Source: Paracoccaceae bacterium
GTDB lineage: Bacteria > Pseudomonadota > Alphaproteobacteria > Rhodobacterales > Rhodobacteraceae
Assembly (NCBI GenBank): GCA_020425125.1
Contig: JAGQRV010000006.1
Coordinates: forward strand, 16,041 to 65,062
Direction of reading: 5' to 3'
Length of the DNA: 49,022 bases
Made by a program: the position numbers and the translations under genes. The notes under the pieces were generated by a model. The model was given only the letters and a program-made list of their open reading frames with translations, did not search any database and had not been told where the DNA came from. How positions within the stretch are numbered: the stretch's first letter is position 1; each line of letters starts with the position of its first letter. Positions 44,856-49,022 of this stretch are shown here, in pieces.

Positions 44856-46228
44856 GGCATCACCTCGAGCGTGCTGACATCCGCGCCGTGACTGTCGAAC
44901 CAGACCCGGCTGAGCAGGTTCTGCGCCGCCTCCAGCCGATAGGCTGCCGATGCGCGCATGTCCGAGATCGGCGCGTAATCCTGGGCCAGGGCCGCACGGG
45001 CATTTGCAACGGTCGTCTCCGTCCAGGGCTGCCCGATCAGGGCCGCTTCGGTCGCCGTCGCGCGCTTCGGCGTTGCGGCCATGCCACCGAAGGCGATCCG
45101 GGCACTTGCCACCGCGCCATGTTCGACGCGGATATTGAACGCCCCGCACAGCGCCGATATGTCCTGTTCGAAACGCTTCGAGATCTTGTAGCAGCGCAGA
45201 TTGTCGGGCTGCCGCGGAATCGTGATCGCCTCGACGAACTCGCCGGGCGCGCGGTCTTGCGTGCCGTAGGCGAGGAAGAACGCTTCGAGCGGGAGCGAGC
45301 GCCGTGCGTCGCCCTTGCGAAGATGCAGCGTCGCGCCGAGCGCGATCAGCACCGGCGGGCTGTCGCCGATCGGGGAGCCGTTGGCGATGTTCCCGCCGAC
45401 GGTGGCCGCGTTCCTCACCTGGGTCGATCCGTAGCGGCGGATCACTTCGGCAAAGCTCGGGTGATGCTCCGACATCGCGGTCAGGAAATCGGTGACGGTG
45501 GTCGTCGCGCCGACGCGGATCTCGTCGTCGGTTACAGTGATCCCGGCAAGGTCCGTCGCGCCGTTCAGGAAGGCCACCGGCCCGAGCGCGCGGAACGCCT
45601 TGGTGACCCAGAGACCGACATCGGTGGCGCCGGCGACCAGCGTCGCCTCGGGGTTCTCAAGATACCAGGCGGCAAGCTCGTCCGCCGATCCCGGCCGGAA
45701 CCAGCCCTCGCCGGCGGTCGTGCCCCCTGCCGTGGCGGCGGCGCGGTCGGCGGCGATCCAGCCCGGAACCGGCTCATTGGCGGCGGCTTCCGCGGCGCGG
45801 ACGATCGGCGCATATCCGGTGCAGCGGCACAGGTTCCCGGCAAGCTGGTCGTTGAAATCGCGCGCGCCGTTCGCATGTGCGGTCGCCATGGAGACGACGA
45901 AGCCGGGGGTGCAGAACCCGCACTGCGAGCCATGAAGGTCAATCATCGCCGACTGGACCGGGTGCAATGTCCCGTCCGGCGCGGCAATGCCTTCGACCGT
46001 GCGGACTGCCTTTCCCTCGAGTTGCGGCAGGAAAAGAATGCAGGCGTTGAGCGCGCGATGTCCTGCCGTATCGGTGACCATGACCGTGCAGGCCCCGCAA
46101 TCGCCTTCGTTGCAGCCTTCCTTGGTCCCGGTGAGGCCACGGCGTTCGCGCAGCCAGTCCAGCAATGTCCGCGTGGGCGGCTCGCCCTCCACGCGCACCG
46201 CTTCCCCGTTGAGAATGAACTCGACCAT
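44852..46228 (-). CDS. xdhA: Xanthine dehydrogenase FeS/FAD subunit XdhA
   Basis: A 458-residue subunit bearing two 2Fe-2S clusters and FAD. Cluster ligands are C39, C44, C47 and C63 (G-C-N-E-G-D-C-G-A-C) for the plant-type ferredoxin domain, and C103, C106, C134, C136 (Q-C-G-F-C ... C-R-C) for the helical domain. The FAD domain shows L-V-A-G-A-T-D-V-G-L and N-A-A-T-V-G-G-N-I-A-N-G-S-P-I-G-D. I set the start at ATG 46226-46228, where the canonical N terminus (V-E-F-I-L-N-G) begins; the frame extends further with no supporting site. It is the first gene of the eight-gene purine cluster. The 156 nt upstream should hold its promoter. Confidence 0.95.
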   Translation of the reverse strand: MVEFILNGEAVRVEGEPPTRTLLDWLRERRGLTGTKEGCNEGDCGACTVMVTDTAGHRALNACILFLPQLEGKAVRTVEGIAAPDGTLHPVQSAMIDLHGSQCGFCTPGFVVSMATAHANGARDFNDQLAGNLCRCTGYAPIVRAAEAAANEPVPGWIAADRAAATAGGTTAGEGWFRPGSADELAAWYLENPEATLVAGATDVGLWVTKAFRALGPVAFLNGATDLAGITVTDDEIRVGATTTVTDFLTAMSEHHPSFAEVIRRYGSTQVRNAATVGGNIANGSPIGDSPPVLIALGATLHLRKGDARRSLPLEAFFLAYGTQDRAPGEFVEAITIPRQPDNLRCYKISKRFEQDISALCGAFNIRVEHGAVASARIAFGGMAATPKRATATEAALIGQPWTETTVANARAALAQDYAPISDMRASAAYRLEAAQNLLSRVWFDSHGADVSTLEVMP

Positions 46229-46384
46229 ACGTCTGTGAATCCGCCGCCTTACCCGTAATAGGCGTGCGGGACCCGGTCGATGCGGCGTAGACCGTTCCCT
46301 GCCATGTCCCGGCCACAAAAACGACGAATCAGGTCTTTGGCAAGTGCCGGATACGCTGCGCTGCAGCAGGAAGAGTCCGGCTGC

Positions 46385-46873
46385 CTAATCGTTGAGCGTC
46401 GACGCCAGGGCGCCAAGCTGGTCCGCGACCTGTCCCCAGCCGGACTGAAAACCCATCGCGGCGTGACGGCCCGCGGTCTCCGCGTCGACATGGCGGGCGA
46501 CGACCCGGTATTCGCATCCGCCGTCCCTGGCGGTGAATGTGATGTCGGCCGAGAAGAACGGCTGCGGATTCGGCCGGAAGCCCATTTGCAGCGCGTCCGT
46601 GAACGCGAAGCGCCGCCCCGGCTCGGCCACCAGCACGCACCCCTCGCCGCTGATGTCGCCGTGTTCCTCGAACCGCATCAGCGTGTAGAACCGTCCGCCG
46701 GCCCAGGGCTCGATCACCGCTTCCGGGGTCTCGCCGGGGGAGGGGGCGAAGAATTTCTTCAGCAGGTCGGCCTCGGTCCAGCATCGGTAGACGGCTTCGG
46801 GCGTCGCGGGCAGGTGCCGGACAAGGATCAGGTCGTGGTCGGCCAGCGCGTCCTTGGGCAGGGCGGGGATCAT
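46385..46873 (-). CDS. AHSA1/SRPBCC-domain protein (second of two)
   Basis: A 162-residue protein of the activator-of-Hsp90-like (AHSA1) START superfamily. The core is visible as I-L-V-R-H-L-P-A-T-P-E-A-V-Y-R-C-W-T-E-A-D-L-L-K-K-F-F-A-P and, near the end, G-F-Q-S-G-W-G-Q-V-A-D-Q-L. These cavity-bearing proteins often bind small hydrophobic ligands; the specific role is unknown. Its start overlaps the upstream SRPBCC gene by four bases (ATGA). Together with the ArsR gene this is a tight three-gene leftward operon. Confidence 0.88.
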   Translation of the reverse strand: MIPALPKDALADHDLILVRHLPATPEAVYRCWTEADLLKKFFAPSPGETPEAVIEPWAGGRFYTLMRFEEHGDISGEGCVLVAEPGRRFAFTDALQMGFRPNPQPFFSADITFTARDGGCEYRVVARHVDAETAGRHAAMGFQSGWGQVADQLGALASTLND

Positions 46874-47364
46874 TCTGCGGCACTCCGCGTTGTGGTCTTC
46901 AGTATCCGTTCGAGCGCTGTGAGCAGGGCTTCCCATCCTGCGCGGCGCCCCGTGGCTCCGTCCGAAGGAGCGAAATATGCGCCCTGTTCGGTGAAGGTGA
47001 GGATCGTTCCGCCGCCGGATTCTTCAAGCCTCACGGTGGCAAGCGACGCGGAATGGATGCGCCCGTCCAGCGCCATCGTGTAGGCGAAGACAATGCGCGT
47101 TCGGGGTACGATGTCGAGGTAATGGGTCACGTTGGCGTGTTCGCCTGCGCCGGGACCGCTGGACAGGACGAAGCGGCCGGTCTCGCCGCCTCCGACGCGG
47201 AAATCAACCGAGTATTCGGCTGTCTGCCAGTCCGGTCCGTCGCTGTCGACGAACCAGCGCCGCTTCAGATCCGGATCGGACCACGCAGCCCAGACATGCG
47301 CCGGGCACGCCGCGAGACGGCGTTCGATGGTGAAGCTGTCATGGGTGATGCCGGTGCCAGTCAT
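46870..47364 (-). CDS. AHSA1/SRPBCC-domain protein (first of two)
   Basis: A 164-residue relative of the next gene, with I-E-R-R-L-A-A-C-P-A-H-V-W-A-A-W-S-D-P-D-L-K-R-R-W-F near the start and T-F-T-E-Q-G-A-Y-F, then G-W-E-A-L-L-T-A-L-E-R-I-L near the end. ATG 47362-47364 overlaps the ArsR stop by four bases, and its own stop overlaps the next gene the same way. ArsR-SRPBCC pairs are common, and the regulator probably controls the operon; the ligand is not evident. The two SRPBCC proteins look like an old duplication, as they share fold but not close sequence. Confidence 0.88.
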   Translation of the reverse strand: MTGTGITHDSFTIERRLAACPAHVWAAWSDPDLKRRWFVDSDGPDWQTAEYSVDFRVGGGETGRFVLSSGPGAGEHANVTHYLDIVPRTRIVFAYTMALDGRIHSASLATVRLEESGGGTILTFTEQGAYFAPSDGATGRRAGWEALLTALERILKTTTRSAAE

Positions 47365-47699
47365 TCGGGCTTTTCCTCCATGCTTCGAACCAGCGCATCC
47401 AGCCGGTCCAGCCGCGATTCCCAGATCTGCCGCTGCCGGCCGAGCCAATGCTCGGCGGCTGCGAGCGGTTCCGCCTCGATATGGCAGGTCCGGACTCGGC
47501 CGGCCTTCTCGCTGCGGACCAGGCCGCTCGCCTCCAGCACCTTGAGGTGCTTCAGGAAGGTCGGCAGGGCGATGTCGTGCGGCGCGGCCAGATCGCTGAC
47601 CGTTGCCGGTCCGCGGCTCAAGCGCTCCACCACCGCCCGCCGCGTCGGATCGGACATGGCGTGAAACAGAGCGTCGAGGCCGGGATCATGCTTAGTCAT
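47361..47699 (-). CDS. ArsR/SmtB-family transcriptional regulator
   Basis: A 112-residue winged-helix repressor. The DNA-binding segment is D-P-T-R-R-A-V-V-E-R-L, then V-S-D-L-A-A-P-H-D-I-A-L-P-T-F-L-K-H-L-K-V-L-E-A-S-G-L-V, followed by the wing (K-A-G-R-V-R-T-C-H-I). The only cysteine is in T-C-H-I, with no metal-site pair (C-x-C), so classical metal sensing is unlikely; the SRPBCC-linked subgroup senses other cues. First gene of the operon with two SRPBCC genes, divergent from dnaE with about 100 nt between starts, where its own operator is expected. Confidence 0.93.
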   Translation of the reverse strand: MTKHDPGLDALFHAMSDPTRRAVVERLSRGPATVSDLAAPHDIALPTFLKHLKVLEASGLVRSEKAGRVRTCHIEAEPLAAAEHWLGRQRQIWESRLDRLDALVRSMEEKPE

Positions 47700-47800
47700 G
47701 TGGCTAAGTAAGCCCGCATCGCCGAGTCGGTCAAGACACTTTTCCGTTTGGCTACCCGTTTCGGCTTCCGCCCCCGATCCACCCCAGATATTGTGGTGCC

Positions 47801-49022
47801 ATGTCGCAGCAGCCCCGATTCATCCACCTCCGTCTTCACACCGAATACTCGCTGCTTGAGGGGGCCGTGCGTGTGAAGGGCCTGCCGGGCCAGGTGGCCG
47901 CGATGGGATCGCCTGCGGTCGCCGTGACTGACACCAACAACATGTTCGCGGCTCTGGAATTCTCGGTGGGCGCGACGAAGGCGGGGGTGCAGCCGATCCT
48001 GGGATGCCAGGTCGACCTTGGCTATCAGCCTGCCCGCGACGGCGATAAGCCGCTCCCGCCCGCGCCGATCGTTCTTCTGGCGCAGAACGAGGCGGGCTAC
48101 CTGAACCTCCTGAAGCTGAATTCGGCGCTCTATCTCGGCAAGGCCGGGCAGGAGCCGCAGGTGACATCGGCCGACCTCGCCAGCCATGCCGACGGACTGA
48201 TCTGTCTGTCTGGCGGCCCCGACGGGCCGGTCGGGCGGCTGGTGCGGGCCGGGCACCGGGCCAAGGCCGAAGCGCTGATGTCGTTCCTGGCCCGCACCTA
48301 TCCCGGCCGGCTCTATGTGGAATTGCAGCGTCATCCGGGCGACGAAGGACTGCCCGAGGCCGAACGCCTGTCCGAGCGCGGCCATGTCGAGATCGCCTAT
48401 TCGATGGGGCTGCCGCTGGTCGCCACGAACGATGTCTACTTTCCCAAGGCCGAGATGTACGAGGCGCATGATGCGCTGATCTGCATCGCCGAAGGCGCCT
48501 ATGTGGACCAGCAGGAACCGCGCCGCCGGCTGACCCCGCAGCACTACCTGAAGTCTCCGGAAGAGATGGCGGCGCTGTTTGCCGACCTGCCCGAGGCGCT
48601 TGAGAACACCGTCGAGATCGCCCGCCGCTGCGCCTTTGCGGCCCGGACGCGGGATCCGATCCTGCCGCGGTTTGCCGAGGACGAGGTGGAGGAGCTGCGG
48701 CGTCAGGCGCGCGAGGGGCTGGCCTCCCGGCTTGGCGTGATCCCGCACGCGGCATCGGTCGAGGATTATGAAGCCCGGCTCGATTACGAGCTCGGCATCA
48801 TCGAGCAGATGGGCTTCCCCGGCTACTTCCTGATCGTTGCCGATTTCATCAAGTGGGCCAAGGAGCACGACATTCCGGTCGGACCCGGCCGGGGATCGGG
48901 TGCGGGCAGCCTGGTGGCCTATGCCCTGACCATCACCGATCTCGATCCGCTGCGCTATTCGCTGCTGTTCGAGCGGTTCCTCAATCCCGAACGGGTATCG
49001 ATGCCGGACTTCGACATCGACT
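47801..49022 (+). CDS. dnaE: DNA polymerase III alpha subunit, N-terminal part
   Basis: The first 407 residues of the replicative polymerase. The start ATG at 47801 gives the DnaE1-type N terminus ([17 protein letters not shown]), which begins the PHP domain; this differs from the DnaE2/ImuC start. Further landmarks are [15 protein letters not shown], the [12 protein letters not shown] segment, [16 protein letters not shown], and P-D-F-D-I-D at the very end, the first of the catalytic aspartates. The gene runs off the window, so most of the palm, fingers and C-terminal domains are not visible. Confidence 0.96.
   Translation, partial: MSQQPRFIHLRLHTEYSLLEGAVRVKGLPGQVAAMGSPAVAVTDTNNMFAALEFSVGATKAGVQPILGCQVDLGYQPARDGDKPLPPAPIVLLAQNEAGYLNLLKLNSALYLGKAGQEPQVTSADLASHADGLICLSGGPDGPVGRLVRAGHRAKAEALMSFLARTYPGRLYVELQRHPGDEGLPEAERLSERGHVEIAYSMGLPLVATNDVYFPKAEMYEAHDALICIAEGAYVDQQEPRRRLTPQHYLKSPEEMAALFADLPEALENTVEIARRCAFAARTRDPILPRFAEDEVEELRRQAREGLASRLGVIPHAASVEDYEARLDYELGIIEQMGFPGYFLIVADFIKWAKEHDIPVGPGRGSGAGSLVAYALTITDLDPLRYSLLFERFLNPERVSMPDFDID

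Overview
This 49-kb window is high-GC chromosomal DNA from an alphaproteobacterium, most likely of the Rhodobacterales (Rhodobacteraceae-like). The evidence is the strong GC bias in third codon positions and familiar protein subfamilies: the Rhodobacter-type methionine aminopeptidase, XdhABC with a nucleobase ABC transporter, the COG3146 acyltransferase beside a RidA protein, and separately encoded MlaA/MlaC. The genus cannot be fixed from the sequence alone. I see no rRNA, tRNA, CRISPR array, insertion sequence or prophage. Almost the whole window is densely coding.

Layout. 1-5.3 kb: the 3' end of ilvD, a lipoprotein overlapping it, a leftward cluster (CinA-type domain protein, GNAT acetyltransferase, OmpA-like protein) and a divergent PepSY membrane protein. 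5.3-11.4 kb: sfsA and map, then convergent rsmD with a ferredoxin-reductase-type flavoprotein, a divergent peroxiredoxin, phhB, a COG3146 acyltransferase and a RidA protein. 11.4-18.5 kb: a type I secretion ABC/HlyD pair, mlaA-mlaC, and a class A penicillin-binding protein. 18.6-22.3 kb: glnK-amtB with a clear terminator, then a membrane protein with Sel1 repeats whose reading frame is broken by an apparent 37-nt loss inside the first repeat. 22.4-29.4 kb: pcaD, sseA, smpB, an SH3-domain protein, a 2-hydroxyacid dehydrogenase, a small secreted protein, a stand-alone asparaginase-like domain, and panC-panB. 29.5-35.9 kb: two overlapping small membrane proteins, an 840-residue FAD/GcvT oxidoreductase, an AhpD-like protein, a CBS protein, and a Tat-exported unknown followed by a putative outer-membrane channel. 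35.9-46.2 kb: one leftward eight-gene cluster for purine uptake and oxidation (xdhA-xdhB-xdhC, ABC ATPase, two permeases, a voltage-gated K+-type channel, a BMP-family binding protein). 46.4-49 kb: an ArsR regulator with two AHSA1/SRPBCC proteins, divergent from the 5' part of dnaE, which runs off the window.

How the genes work together. The purine cluster is the most coherent system. The BMP protein, two permeases and double-domain ATPase should import a nucleobase or nucleoside, XdhAB would oxidise hypoxanthine/xanthine to urate, and XdhC serves as the cofactor chaperone. A predicted K+ channel gene sits two bases from the binding-protein gene, an unexpected member of such an operon. Other units are conventional: nitrogen sensing and ammonium uptake (glnK-amtB), pantothenate synthesis (panC-panB), outer-membrane lipid asymmetry (mlaA-mlaC) and trans-translation (smpB). 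The points most worth a second look are the broken Sel1 gene, the channel inside the purine operon, the XdhB insert, the Tat-protein/outer-membrane-channel pair, and the small membrane protein pair before the GcvT oxidoreductase. I found no strong case for a wholly new defence or mobile system here.
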